A stretch of 52,835 nucleotides of DNA from Mesaphorura yosii. Taxonomy: Eukaryota > Arthropoda > Collembola > Poduromorpha > Tullbergiidae. Every line of letters begins with the position of its first letter. Within the stretch, counting starts at the first letter, position 1. The stretch spans positions 1 through 52,835 of the forward strand of contig WIXG01000466.1 of assembly GCA_009869945.1 (NCBI GenBank), given 5' to 3'. The notes beneath the pieces are model-generated. The model made no database searches. It was not told the DNA's origin and saw nothing but the letters and a program-made list of their open reading frames with translations. Below, piece by piece: positions 12,312 to 25,773 of this stretch. Both the position numbers and the translations under genes were made by a program.

Positions 12312-12492
12312 TTAGAATGGAAGTTTGTATGTAGTATGAAGAAGACGTTGAATAATTTCATTTTGTCTAGCGTTTGGCCGCATGGGAGACTAAATTGACT
12401 GGAAGAAACTAGACAATTAGGAAGTACTCAGGAGCTAAGATAATGGTAAGACAGTATCCGGCGCACAAATTAGATCGGCAAAATGCTCTAGC

Positions 12493-15248
12493 CTATGTAG
12501 TTAGCGTCTGGTTTCTGCTGTCGCTGCCATGTATATCATGTATAATATTCTCGATACTGACGTAGCTTCCAGCCAGGAAACCAACGAAGCCAAAAAGGAT
12601 CAAACCAAAATCCTTCCACATTGACCAATTGTATTTTCCGTAGCCAGTGGAGTGATGGACTAGGAGATTAATTATCGGTGGAAATATTAAGGCCAGAGTC
12701 GAACTGCTCACAGCACCAACAAGGGATATGAAGAGTGCCAAATCAGGAATCAATTCAGCCAGCAAGACTGAAATAGAAAAAATTAAATACGACTATCAGC
12801 TTTAAAGTACCATTAATCAGTGCACTAATTGCCATATTTGGGTTTCCTCTCTAAGCACTATGTGCACTACTATCGACTTTCTTTCCTACAAAATGGATGT
12901 GATGATGTCATCGCCATTCAAGATACTGCTTGACTGTGACAAAAATGCGTGAGTAAAATTTCTTATCCTCTCATTATTTAAGTACAGAAGATAATCTAGT
13001 AAAGCAAGCTAAACTCATTGAGCAGTAGTACAAATTATATCAGACTCAATAGTGTTTGTTTGCAAAACATTGTTTTTGACTCACATGTCAGTAAAACAAG
13101 AAGTGTACGGAATCCGTATTCTGCCAAAAGTTGCATTTTTTCTGTCGGAATTCTTGGTTTGATGCTGGGCCAAATGATATCAATTGGAACGTAAAACTGG
13201 AGTGCGTATGATAGAAAGATGGACAGAGCCATCATGAGTCGGACCGATTCAGCCAACCTGAGTGGAAAAACAAGAGGAGTAAATGAGTAATGGGTCTTGA
13301 CTTGACCTGGTACATACAAAGAATGGAGTAAGACATTGACTTACAGTTCTCCTGGTGGCAAGTTTGATGTAATCGTACCCTCGATCTCATCTCCGTATTT
13401 CACATATCCAAAAAATCCAACCGCAGTGTAGAGACAAGCAACAATAATCATACTCGTGTTCAGCACGCCATTCCAGCCTCCGAAAGCTCGAGGTGTTTTC
13501 ATGCTATTTTCTAGCGGCAAAATCTGTATAAAATTACATTTTGGACACAATCCCATATTTGGTTTGTGAATCCCTTGAATAAATTCAGTACCATTCCAAT
13601 TCCTTCAAATGCGTAAATGGCTGTTCCGAAATACAGAGGTAGCTGTCTCCAGGACGAGAATCCAACGTGCAGGTTATCGCTGCTTATTGGTGGGAGATCT
13701 CGAAAAATATAGTAGAAAATAATTCCCAAACCAATGGCCATGAATATATTGGCAATCATTGAGAACGGAGCCAACAGCTTCAGATTTCTGATGTAATTTA
13801 GGAGGATCATCGGCACAAGCAGCATAAACATGTACGTTTGCAAACTGAACTGGTACTCGGCTGCCAGTTGAGTGTCTAGCATCTACGAACAAGTCAGAAG
13901 TAAATGTAAAAAAGTGTGAAAATGCAGACTTTCTATGTATTTGTTTACCTTTTTCAAGTTGGTTGCGACGAATACAAAGTAGACGCAACAGAATCCAAGT
14001 TGAGTAATACACAAGAAGGTATTAATAAGAATTCTGTGGATTAAATTTCGTCACAAACCATGTCTCATTTTAATTCATTTGAATGCTAATGCGTTTCAAT
14101 TGTGCAAGGCGAACACTAACCTTGCGAACGAAGAAAATTTTCTTAATCGTGCCGGTCCCACTTTGAAAGAGACCTCAGCCACATCAGCGAAGCTTAAGAA
14201 TGGAACCTGAGTTCGACGGCACAACTCATGCGCGCAATTGACCTGCACATATTAAATTTTAATTAAAATTCAGATTAGAACACTTGCGTGAATTCAGAGA
14301 GGAATCAAGACTCCATTGGCTAAAAATAAAAACTTAAAACAAATTGTGCTTTAAGAATGTTCAATATACCAAAATATGCATGGTGTGAACGCAAATCATC
14401 CCAATGATCACCGTACCAAGAGTTCCAACTGTCAAACCAGCGTTCTTAAATGCGTCTGGCATAGCCAGGATTCCAGTCCCAATATTTCCTTTCAGCAGAT
14501 GAATCATTGTATCACAATTCCTGTGGACATGTTCAAAAAATAAATTACTAGTTTGAGCCAAGACTGAAAAATACTGGCCGTGTGCGACAACTTACGAGGT
14601 GGGACGCTCAATGTCGCGTTCCGACAACGGATCATAATTTTCTCCAGTGATTGAAAAATCAGCTGACACCGGTTTCTCCACCGAAATTGCAGTTGACGCC
14701 TTTTGCCGGTTCTTTTCATTGTACGCATACTCACTCTCGGAATCTTGTGAGCCTTGCCTAGAAGACAAATCAGACGAAGATGACGGACAAGAACACAGCT
14801 TCGACATTTCACACAAAAGTATTGTCACACGATCGAACTCAGGAGGAACAGCTAAAGTGATGTTAACTTCCTCGACCTAATTACAATAATGAACAGACGT
14901 TAAGCTTGAATTTCGAAACTGTAGAGAAGCAATGGTTAATTGCTCTTTCATTACAGATTTGTAATCTTATTTAAGCAGCCGGCAGGCAGAGAATACAAAG
15001 TCACACGAAACTGGAATATTATCCCATTATTGAATGTGCATTATCTCAGCTCACCAATTTGTTAAATTATTTCGACTCAAGCTAATTACGTTAACGTCAA
15101 CGTTAATATGAATGTAAATCACAATCTGCATACAAAAGTTAATAAGTAACATTACAATAGTAATTGCATTTCTGACTTACTCTTCTCGAGAGTTATTGCT
15201 GAAATCGGATTGAAGTAGCAAAGGCTCGGCTTCTTCTTTTCTATCCAT
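12493..15248 (-). CDS. Proton-coupled amino acid transporter (SLC36 / pathetic-like)
   Basis: There are nine exons: 15181-15248, 14596-14757, 14370-14520, 14121-14242, 13949-14033, 13592-13882, 13345-13523, 13085-13257 and 12493-12767. They join in phase to 501 residues. The first membrane segment carries the family signature [20 protein letters not shown]. Later landmarks are [31 protein letters not shown], the motif [20 protein letters not shown] (interrupted by an intron) and [14 protein letters not shown]. All are typical of the eleven-pass Aa_trans family that moves small amino acids with protons at the plasma membrane or lysosome. The N-terminus [13 protein letters not shown] has an acidic dileucine-type motif that often directs proteins to lysosomes. 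The start at 15248 joins exon 2 only through the acceptor TCTTCTAG|G at 14758; the acceptor at 14877 would break the frame from this start. Most introns are 66-127 bases. The specific paralogue is not determined. Confidence 0.95.
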
Positions 15249-16352
15249 TGTTTTCTTTTTGTTTGACTTGATGAGGTTATGACACAGTTGTTCGGTCCTC
15301 GCTATGCAAATAGGCAGGACTCGTCAGACAGATGCAGATGGTAACAACTTCTGTGGAAATCGTTTCACAAAGTTAATGGCGGTCACATTTTTTACAATGA
15401 ATTATGGAGAATAATGCAATGCAGATGTAGGAACTTGTCAATTAGTGGAATTCTTATACGGTACCTGACTTATTCCTGCGAATCCAAAAAATATCGCTAC
15501 TGTTGCAATCTTAACATAACGTCAAGTCTTCTTCCGTTCGAGTCCAGGCTCAGAAAGTGCCTTTTGGCCGCCTATATCTCGATCGAGGAAGTGATTAGTG
15601 TTTGTGGTTGATGTTCCCAACTCCCTGTGCGTGCAACACACAATATCTTGTCCCAGATCGAAATTTCCTGTTGTGGTGCACTGGTGCACACAAACTGTAG
15701 GAATGGAATTTGGCACTGGAATGACCGCCTAGAGATGTTACTTGGAATTGTATTCCGATCACATTCACAGCAGGTGTCTGCTTAGTTGCTTAGAGTTAGC
15801 AAAATAGAAATACTAGCAATACATTTCGAGTATTCTCCTTGATTCCTTTTTGGCTTTCCAATGGAAGTTATTTCATATGGAAGTAATTCGCATATCTCCA
15901 AGCTTTCCGTCTTGAGTTAGTGTCCAGGTGATCCGTTGTGATTGTGCGACGCGAAGATTGCGAGAAGATGGAGACGGAAGTTTGTCCAGATCAGCTACTG
16001 AACCAAACCTGTAGTGTGTAGTTCTTAATCTAAGCACAGAGACAAAATAAATGGGTTTCTCTATTTTTGCGTTGCAGCTGAACGAAGAAACCTGATTTTA
16101 ATTTATTATTGTCCATCACAAGTGGCCTTTTAATCTCAGACTGAGTAATCTAAATTGTAACTCTTTTCTATCAATACGAGAAGTAATTTATTATTCTGGT
16201 ACGTTTTCGAACATCTGTGCAACTCAGCTACAACACGGTAATGGCAAGTGGTAGTGGGTTCGGCAGTGCTAAATTTGTACCACTACAACCATATGGGAAG
16301 AAATCAAATAAAGTGGTGGGCCGAACTCAGCCCATCTCTGAATCATTTTCAG

Positions 16353-16656
16353 TCGTGCTGAAATACAGGCTCTCGTGTCTTGCCCGTGTCCTGAATGTCC
16401 TCGTGTTGCTGGAGCCTGGCTTTCGATTAAATTCCTGTCAAATGACTCAGACGACGACGGAACAGTTTCCCCATCAACAGATTCTTTGGGCTACGGTCCA
16501 TGCTCAAAGCTCAATGTCCTAATCGCAGTATGCCCAAGAATTTCCATCATTTGCAATATTTATGGTGCTGATGATGAAGTTGGTTTCGCGAGATGCGCAA
16601 TTCTCTTTCCCACCCGTCGGGCTCGTCCCGAGTCCTACCTTTCAACAAGCGTCTGA
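16353..16656 (+). CDS. Possible exon of an unrecognised gene
   Basis: A polypyrimidine-rich acceptor (AATCATTTTCAG) at 16352 precedes about 100 open codons ending in TGA. The reading contains CPCPECPRVAGAWLS, an acidic serine stretch (SNDSDDDGTVSPSTDS) and a Cys-containing hydrophobic part. A GTAATG donor at 16238 could supply a 114-base upstream intron, but no start codon or further exon was found. Two other frames are also open here, which weakens the case. No family is recognised. Confidence 0.18.
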
Positions 16657-17653
16657 CATGCAAACGCAGTTTGTAATTACTTGAAAATCCTAATTTGCCC
16701 CGTTTTCAGCGTGCTCTTGACATAGTTATTGGGTTGCATTATCGGCACTATGGTCAATGACAAACCTTGAAGATGCTCTTGTGCGTTTTCAATCAGTGCA
16801 TCAGCCATATAATTTATCAAGCGTTTTGTCACGTCTTGTCTTGTAGCAAGTCACAGAATTGAATGCTGGATGGAACAATTTTAGAAACATTCCCTTCTAT
16901 TCTGTATTTTCCCAATGTCAGCTGAAAGGACAGACGCAGGGTTGAATTTAGTGGAATTCCTTCGATACATGCAGACTGCACGGTTATACGGTAGTATCAA
17001 TATGACTCGGACGTCGTTATCAGCGTTCTCAGTGCGCAGATATGTAATGCGTAATTCATGCCCGCAGGGCGCGACGGCTGTTAAATGAAATGGTTTAATT
17101 ATCTCTTAATAAGGAGTCTGGTTCCATGTGTAAGTGAAATCTTCTGATAACAAAATTTTACAACGACGTGCATGATAATAGTAGGAAAGATTCTCAGTAA
17201 TTTTCCATTCATGAGCCTTATCATACATTCAAAAATACTACCGTATCGGAAGATTATTGGGTATAATTGTCTCCCATCGTGTCAGTGTGAAATAAACGTG
17301 TGTGACTCTGTGCATTCAAATATAGTCATTTAAAAATAGAAGTCGAGACGACACTCTTTACCAATTGAGACTACCATATAAAGAAAAATTGACCTGACAC
17401 GTGGAAATCGCTGACAGTCTCCATCGCGAGTACCTAATTAGCTTGTGGAAATAGTTTAGGAGTCTTTTTTGGAATTTGGATCGGAAAATGCAAGCACCAA
17501 AAACGACATGCCAGCCAAGCATTGACCTAATTACAAACATCGGAAGCAGTTTCAATTTAAACACTCTCTAAAGTGTTTGTAAATTATCGTTATGCATTTG
17601 AAGGAAGCCAATACACGTGTCTTTATGTAATTTATTCAACACATTCGAGTTCC

Positions 17654-17690
17654 TTAATTACTATTAATTATTAATTACTAATTAATACTA
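17654..17690. repeat. A/T simple repeat (TTAATTA-type)
   Basis: The words TTAATTAC, TATTAATTA and TAATTAATA recur in direct and inverted form over about 37 bases. It is a low-complexity, self-complementary tract. Confidence 0.6.
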
Positions 17691-17925
17691 CATGGAATTG
17701 TTGTGGGGAATTTGATGAGCTGGTTACTATTCAGTGGTCAAAAATAGGCCACGCTGAGAATGCGGAATGTTTCGCCTTCCTCTTCCACAGGTTCCGCATT
17801 TTGTGCTACCTTCCTCAAGTTCAAGTGTGATAAATCCGTATATGTTATTACGATGATCGTCTGCTTGTTGTGTTATGAATTTTCTGATTGCTCGTCGGAT
17901 CAAAATTAGTTCATCGCGGATCCCT

Positions 17926-17931
17926 TTTATT
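17926..17931 (-). terminator. Candidate polyadenylation signal of the YIPF6 gene
   Basis: TTTATT on the plus strand reads AATAAA on the minus strand, about 170 bases past the YIPF6 stop codon at 18100. Confidence 0.4.
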
Positions 17932-18099
17932 AGACTAGAAAGACAAGCGTGATGTCTTCAGGTGTCCCTTACAATTCATTGTTTCATACACCATCATAAA
18001 ATTTCATGTATAAATAAATATAATTAGTGATACAAGACGAATACGATGTCATTAAAAAATTGTAATTATTAGATTAAATGGATCTGTGGCATTCGTGGC

Positions 18100-19410
18100 T
18101 CAGTTGGAATGGTAGAGAATCAGCAGTGCTATCAGCATGTAGAAAACTGCGACTGGGCCCAAGACGACATACTTCTTCTCCAGAGGAACCGAAGGACCGA
18201 GAATTTTTATGCTGGCTGCAAATAAAAGTTCGAATGTTAATTCGTGACATTTTTGTTGCTTTTATTTCCAAGGTACTTACACATTGCAGCCCACGTTGCA
18301 ACGGCAGAGGCTATGATTAGCCGAAGGAATAACGTAGACGTGGTAATTCCGAAAAGGTGCATTAACTGAAAAAGTGTTGCAGCAATGGCCATCGGGCCGA
18401 GACAGTACCCCAAAACACAGACACTTTGGAACATCGTGCTGAATGGATTAAATACAATAAGAATTGGATTACTTTTTGAAATGACTAAAATACTGGCAAT
18501 TTTGTGGTGTCATTTTCATCGTCCTTACATCGTGGTGGTAGAACAGAAGACTAAATTGTATGTAAGCAATGCGGCTCCAAGCCAAACCAGAATGAATAAT
18601 TGAGTAAACTGATATCCAGAGTCTTCGCGAATTCCTTGCAACATCCTGAAGAAATTAAAATTACGCAATCAAACTTTCAGCAAAATTTTATGCGTCGGAT
18701 CATCAAATTCACTTGACGGTATTTCAATTTCATGGTTCATTAGTCGATATAAGCAAAATTATTATTTCAATCCGACACCAACACACTTCCTTAAAAACAA
18801 TTCCGATGAACTTACAGTCCAATGTATGTGCACAGGAAAAGAGGTCCCCACAAGTCCCAGTCTTTCATCAATAAATTCTTATGATTTGGAACCAGAGCGT
18901 ACACCAATTTACTCCCTACAGCTTTTGCGTCCCTCTTCTGTAAAATAAAAATGAAGTTTTAAAGTTACTCTACGGTTAAAAGATTCAATTCTCAATTGAA
19001 GATGCATGGCACTCATACTTACAATAGTTAGCATGATGGGCTCGTCTAAAGTGTTGTACTCGCCTTGTGAAGATTCATTTTCCTGAGCAGACTTCGGTTG
19101 TTCGATTTCTCCTTCGACCTTCGCTCCCAAATCACTGTCGGAGCCAGCGCTTTGCATGGTGAACTGTAAATCAAACCGAGCATATGTAAGCTGGATATTC
19201 GAAGAAGTTTATCACTCGAAACTTGGCCTAGTCTGAACTTTAAGCTCCCAGCCTTCATTCTAATTGTCCATGTGCTATCTGTCATCTTAGTGTACAAATG
19301 GATGTCAGAATACCAAACACAAATCTTACATCATCGTCTTGATCACCACTTCCGAGGTTGAACCGGGTCGAGCTTGAAGAATGAACTCCGGGAGTGGATG
19401 AGTAGTCCAT
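18100..19410 (-). CDS. YIPF6: YIPF6-like Yip1-domain membrane-traffic protein
   Basis: Six exons (19330-19410, 19023-19163, 18816-18937, 18529-18645, 18281-18438 and 18100-18215) join in phase to 244 residues; human YIPF6 is of similar length. The cytosolic N-terminus is acidic and leads to TLDEPIMLTIKRDAKAVGSK, then KDWDLWGPLFLCTYIGL, the family's hallmark before the first membrane segment. FQSVCVLGYCLGP in the third segment is nearly diagnostic of YIPF6. About five hydrophobic segments follow, with a very short C-terminus (YHSN). Yip1-domain proteins sit in Golgi membranes and bind Rab GTPases and partner YIPF proteins in vesicle traffic. A second ATG at 19157 lies in exon 2, but the upstream ATG at 19410 joins it in phase 0 through good splice sites, so I prefer the longer form. 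Introns are 65-170 bases. Confidence 0.93.
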
Positions 19411-22400
19411 ACTTTACTTTTTCGCCGAAATCTTGGAACAATACGGTCTTCAATGGATTGTGGAGCAATGGCACAAGATTCTCGAGCACCTTTCGATAAT
19501 ATCAAAATCACTTCGAAATTACAATTAATTGTCTTTGCAAGTAAAATATGTTGAGACACCAACGTCATCAGATCAGAATATAAACTTTATACCTGCCTGT
19601 ACAAGTTGAATATTCGAAATCACTTGTATTTGGGATCGCATGCATCACGTGGGAATGACGTCTCAGGCCAGGCAAAGTGAGACCAGCAGCGTTGCAATCT
19701 TTGATTGGGAGTAGACTCATCTAAACGTGAAGTTCGATTAGGCGTGTGCAAATAAATAATTGTAAATGCAATTACAGTTTAGCAATGTCGGAACTTTGTC
19801 GGAAGAAAAAGAGACGAAGGCTGTAAACCATAGTTTAGCTTGTGAATATGAAATGCAGGTAAAGCTTGCTAATAGTTAAGCGTCGTCCAGCGTCAGAAAA
19901 ATCTTTTATGTTATCAGAGGAATCATAAAGACGACAGAGCGAGCCTGAGCCTGCCGAACGACTGGTGACTGCCACGACTTCTCATCTAATAAATTGAATT
20001 TTAGAAGTTTATTGCTTGGCCACTTGTGAGCAGGATTAATTTTTGCGTGCAGACTGACTTTTGGCGTTCGCTCCTCATGATTCATGGTGCATTAACTTGT
20101 GAACTTCATGTTGTATTCCTCATATCTACCTCTCAATGAGATCAAGTCGCCACAATTAGAGCCGGAGACATTAATTTGGGTTTGCACGGCCTGTCAATTA
20201 TTTGAGTCACGTCATGACTTTCCGTTCAGCCGTAACAATAGGCTGAGTTGACATTTCAGTCGAGTAATGAATAGTTTCGGTTCTGACCCTTTACAGTCCA
20301 CTTGCTTCTGCGGCAAATGGAGTAATTGACAAATGTATTTTTTATGTAGATGAGTCGAGTATCAGAAAAGTTGTTTTCGTCCAAGTTAGAACTTTAATTC
20401 GATTCGAATCAAATTAACGAGTATGAATCAGCTGTGCACAACTTGGCTTGGCTGCAGGGAAATCAAGGGTTGGTTAGGGAAGGAGTTTTGCATGCGATTA
20501 ACGTGCGATTTGCCAAGGTATTGTATTATAGCAATAATAATAATCACGGGCTCGCGTATCGGCACCATCAGCATGGATGGACATTCTGAAGCGACGATTG
20601 CCAAGCGATGACTCTTCGATTCAAGATGATCTCATCTTTCATTGTGCCTCAAAGCAACGCACTGCAATGAAACACCGGCACGGCCTAACAGACGGACGCT
20701 CGCCTTGAATAAAGCAAATGCTTATAAACAAAAGTTCAAGCTCGTAACACGTTCTGATTCGAGCAGTGCCGATCTATCTTGCAAAATACTCTGTCGGGGC
20801 TGGGCCCGCCCATTTGCAATCACGAACCATTACAAAATTCTATGCGACCTGAAATTCGCTATTTGTACACGCTTGGAATTTAATATACCGTATGTAATAT
20901 TACCAAGCGATAGAATTGTCATTCTTCGAATGCTGAAATGCACTTTCAGCTCCCCATGCAAAAGAGGACTGATAAGAAAATCTTTTGTTCTCAGTGATAA
21001 GTGCTTATCCTTTCCCCGGCCTCTTAATAAACGGCTACTCGGTGAAAGCCGGTTTACATGATAAAGAACGGAAGGGCCCTCTGAATTCATTGGCCAACGA
21101 AAGGGGCGCTATTTTGTGAACGAATGGGGAATTTCAACAATGCGTGCACGTTACAATGTATGTCCCTTGCAGTTTTGGGTTTGCGAGCGGCGCGACGCGG
21201 ACAACAGCGCTTACGTACACTTTGTAGCAATAATACAATAATGTACAATCCGTTCCGATACAAATGCACTGGCTGAAAAGGAGCCAGCCAACGTTCGTTC
21301 GTTGGGTATTTCATTTCGCGTTACTCTCCCAGCTCCCAGCTTGGGTTTCATGATGAATTCAATGACGATATGCCTTAAGTGGGAGGTTTTACATTTGATT
21401 CTGCGTTCTACGCTCGGCGCATTCTGGATTCTTTCATCTCATTCCTCGCATACCTTTGAGTTGTGCACTCATAGTAAAAAGTGGTTTGCTCCGAGTGTGT
21501 GCGTGTGTGATTTGAGCGTGCAGCACAGCATTCGCTGCCTCTACCGTGCCGTTCTTGAGTGAGAGTTTAAAAATCCGAACACAAATACAAAATACATCGC
21601 GAAAATTTACTTTCAAGATTCACATTTCCGCATTTCGGATTCGCCGGACTCAATCTCGTGCGAAATGGATTGTGCACTGAGCTGTAAACAATTACATTGA
21701 ATGACACATTTAAATGGATTAAATCGAAAAGGCGGAGCATAAACAACTTTAATGACCGATTGTATTCATTGAACTTGAACTTGGAATAACTCAGAATAAA
21801 TTTTCAACCGGCGAACCGTCCGTCAACGGCTGCAATCAAACTTAGCTGCACTTCCTCAAATTCATTCTTGCAATTTCGAGAAGCAACTTCGTAATTCATC
21901 GGCCGACTGCATTTCTGCGAACCGGGCGCTAAATACAACAATTCGGTGCGGTGCAATTTAAGTTGTTGTGACTCACAACGACTTACATTCCCGACATTTT
22001 TAGGTATGAACGTTTTGCACTCTTTATTTTAGTTTGGACTACGAGCCCTGTCTCGTCAATAAAACACAAACCATTAATGAACATTTATCGTGGAATATTT
22101 AATTGCCCGACCAACGGCATTTTCCAAAGGCCAGGACCGCAAGCTTTCAAGCCGCCACAATTGTTCTTTAGCGCACGCGTTTCATTCTTGGGCTTGCTTT
22201 GGAGGGAGACATTCCTTAAATTTGTATAATTGCACCGTCAAACGAATGAATGAAATACCAACTACGACAGCAGTTCAAAACAAAGCGATACCAACCAAAC
22301 AGTGACGAAGAGCTGCGCAATTGAAGCAAATGCAGTGCGCCGTAACTCTATTGAATTAGGAATTGGAATTTCTAGCGACCGTAATTTGCATTGATTCGAT

Positions 22401-23873
22401 GGCAGGGCTACGGACGAGACAGTGCCGTCGCTGTGACAGCGAAAACACGGGAAATGGCAGTGGCGTGACATTTGAGGAAGAGATTGAAAGTCCACGCACA
22501 ATTTCTTATTCGTGGACAGTCGAGTCGCCGGCCGTCGTACCTCCTCTTCTTTGGAAGCACGTCGTCGAGCTTGAGTGAATTGAATGATAAGAGCATAACA
22601 GAGCAACCACAGTCAGAGTCAAAGTGACAGAGAGTTTGATGTAAATAAAGTGTGTGGTTTCGCTACTCGCTTTGTGCCGTGTCTTTGTGGCGAAATTATT
22701 CCGAGAAAGGCTTTTAATTCCATAATAATGCAGTGCACTGCAATAAAATCCCATTTGTGTACTTCCTTATTGTGAGCGCTGTTTACTTTTCCGTGCCTGC
22801 AAACTTTTACTTGCTGTAATTGAATGTCGTCGAATTACAATACAAACGAAACCAAACAGTGAGTGCGAAATTCTCAATGGAATGACGAAGAATCGGCTCT
22901 ACTGTGCCATCCCGCGGCTAGCGATTTGGTGTCTCGTCCGCCTCGTATATTTCCATCAACCGCAGGCTTGCAGAAGTGTTTCATTTCCTCATGAAGTCAC
23001 CATACAATTAAAACATCTTAATACTTAAAACTGAGCGCGAACTTTGGTGACCCAGGTAGTCAACTCGATTTTACGATTTCAGACGCAAAAAGTACTGGTA
23101 ATAACATAGCAATTGCAGTATGCACTACGTACATTTTACAAAGCATCATCATCAGCACTGCACGCATGGATTCATTTCATGGACCATATGAATATGAAAC
23201 GCATTAATTTATGCTGCTAAAGACTGAAGGGCTTGTAGATATTTATATAACAGTTTCATAAGATCAAGCAGAGTCAGGCCAGGTGTGCTGAGCCTCAGCT
23301 TCAGCTCTGCTTGTTTGTGAAGTGTAGGAAAATCGTTTTTATTTTATAGCGTAAACATGTGTTCTGTGTTGTGCTGGACACGGACTGCGGACGGAGTATT
23401 TACCCATTCGCTAACAAGCATGCATTATTCAATGCCTTGTGGAGCAGTGTTCAGTAGTCAATGTCCACGTCCATCCATGTTCATGGGTAGAGATAATTAT
23501 TTGCTCCAAGAACAAACGCTCTTTTCTTTTCACAAGTTCACACTCATACTTGTGACGACTAGGACAGACGTCCATCCGAACTGCAAAACGTGCAAAGTGC
23601 AAAACCAGAATCAAGATTGACCGCATGCAAACTGCATAAACGTATGAATTTGAATTCTGAATACTTGCGACGCTTATCAGATTAAAATTGTAGCAATACA
23701 AAGTTAGAGTGAAGGGTGTCTAGAGTAAAGGTTGAAAGTGTAAAGGACAAATCGTAATTTGAATTTGTAAAACTCACCGCATGGCATGACACCAGACTAA
23801 CTGTACTTTGGCTTCTTCATTTGCCAAGCCTAAGCTGCGTCTTTCTTTCCTCCTTCTGCGGCACGGCAGCAGG

Positions 23874-23891
23874 CAGACAGACAGACAGACA
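23874..23891. repeat. CAGA tetranucleotide microsatellite
   Basis: Four tandem copies of CAGA followed by a partial copy. It is short and has no evident role. Confidence 0.8.
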
Positions 23892-24539
23892 TGCCGATAC
23901 AGTGCGTTTACTCTTTGCAGTTGCGGGTTATTGAGATTGGCTACTAAACATAATATATTTCATTCGTGTCAGGACGGACAAAGAAAGCAGAGACAACGGT
24001 ACATTTGGCAATATGTAAATCAAGGCGGTCACCGGTGCATGCTAAAGGCTACCTGCGCCGTGAGTGGTCTGACATTTCCAAATAAATTCAAAGTGCAGCT
24101 CAATTGATTCACAATCACGAGCATTGTGTGCATCGCGAGTGTGATCAGCGTATCACAATATGAATGAGTGGTGGACTGACTTTCGAAACTGTTCTTATCA
24201 GAACAATTTCTCAGAACACGAACCAGATTCCAATGTGCACTCCACTCACTCCGACCCAGTAATCTTCCAGCGAGCATTATGCTTTGCTTTTCACCCTCAC
24301 ATGCTCTGTTCCCAGCTTTGCCATTCACGTAAAGTAAATTAATCGCACCCATCAATCTTGTACAACAAATCCGAAGCGTGATTTTAAGATAATAATCTTA
24401 ACCCGGCCCAGGTTCTGGTGCTCTGGGTGCTTGGCTGTCAGTTTTCTGTGATGTGTGTGCGAGAATTGATGCTAATGTGTTAAACCGAGCCGTATATCAT
24501 CATACGTCATTCGCCACTTGATATGACACTTTTGCGAGA

Positions 24540-24557
24540 TTATCACTCGAGTGATAA
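24540..24557. repeat. Perfect 18-bp palindrome with two opposed GATA words
   Basis: TTATCACTCGAGTGATAA equals its own reverse complement. Each half ends in TTATC/GATAA, a GATA-factor core, facing outward around a CTCGAG centre. It could be a composite regulatory site, but a chance occurrence is possible. Confidence 0.6.
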
Positions 24558-25773
24558 GTACTTGATGTAATTAAATTCGTACAACGTTGTGCTGCGCCAA
24601 GCGAGCTGCTGTGAATTCAGGGTTTATTCGCTGTCAGACATGGGTCAATATGAAATGTCTTTTCATATCATGTTGCGCTCAAAACTTGCCCGAGTACTGG
24701 CTCTCACTTTTTAAAAAATGTTTATCAAGTTTATCACCGCCTCTCCGTTTTCCTTACTGCCGAATACCGAATCTCTCTGTGTCAACCGTCGTGTGATTAT
24801 AGGATTGCATGATTACTCATCCAGAGCAGCCAAGGCCTATCAGGTGAAGCGCAGCCATGCTCTGCTGGAATATTATGCACATATCCCGCATATCATGCAA
24901 ATTTAAAAGCGTTGCCTGGATGAAGTATTCACAGTTCACAGGCGCTTAGCGTATGCATTATGCATGGTAAATGATTAGCGTAGTACGCGTTGGTTTGACC
25001 GTGTCTCCTTATCAAGAACTCTTCCTGTCGTCTGATACAAAGCAGCTGCGGCAGTGGCTGTGGGTTTGGGATGTGGTGGACGGCCATCGGCTATGAGCAA
25101 TTAGTATTTTAACACATTCATTTTGCACTGATAATTTAAGAAAAGAATGAATTACGATTTCTTTTGCCCGTCGTATCTCACCGAGCTTGCGCTTGCTCTC
25201 AGCGGTTCGTAGTTGGTCGGGTTTTCAGTGAAGTTGTGTTTTGCGATTTGCGAAAACAATCAGGTACTTTGTGGCCATCATCAATCTCATGCGAGCTCCG
25301 TGACTCATACATGTCGTTTCTTGGTAGTCAAGGCAAGCGTACCTCGACACACGATACTCGTTGTCGGTCGGTAGCGTGTTTGCAGAATTTCCATTCCGTC
25401 ATCATTTCCATTGTGTTCCCAACAACACAGATGAAGAGCGCAAGAACTCGCGCGAGAGCGAATTGGCATCGAGTCGGAGGCAATGGCGAAGCGCGATGTA
25501 CTCAGTCAGCAATTTCATTTTAAGTACACGTTTATGAAGAAGACGAGCAAACGAGACGAAAGAAACTTAAAATTTTGGCTACATTCACTCAAAAAATTGA
25601 GCTGGTTCGAGTAATTTATAGGTAATAGCATGCACGCGAGACTGGAAGGAGTTAATCAGAGGAGACATTTATGAGGCTGAAGAAGTTAATATTTTGGCAC
25701 TCGCCCAATGTTAAAAGCTGATGATGACTTTCTGCACAAGTGCAAGTACCCTAAGAGGAACTAACGTTAGCTA

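Larger units (their letters stand above)
10644..12492. other. 3' untranslated regions and intergenic DNA between two convergent genes
   Basis: This lies between the stop codons of the SVWC gene (+) and the amino acid transporter gene (-). It is A/T-rich and no coding sequence is supported. Both genes' 3' ends and polyadenylation signals should lie here. Confidence 0.6.
15249..18099. other. Intergenic region between the transporter and YIPF6 genes
   Basis: This should contain the transporter promoter (left end) and the YIPF6 3' end (right end). A cluster of overlapping plus-strand open frames at 16217-16660 is described separately. The rest shows no supported gene, only A/T-rich sequence including a simple repeat at 17654-17690. 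Confidence 0.5.

Noticed and set aside
14877..15248. Joining transporter exon 1 to the acceptor at 14877
   Set aside because: From the start at 15248 this junction puts a stop codon within ten codons. The acceptor at 14758 restores the frame.
18090..18115. tRNA A-box-like GTGGCTCAGTTGGAATGG
   Set aside because: It is the antisense of the YIPF6 stop-codon region and has no B box downstream.
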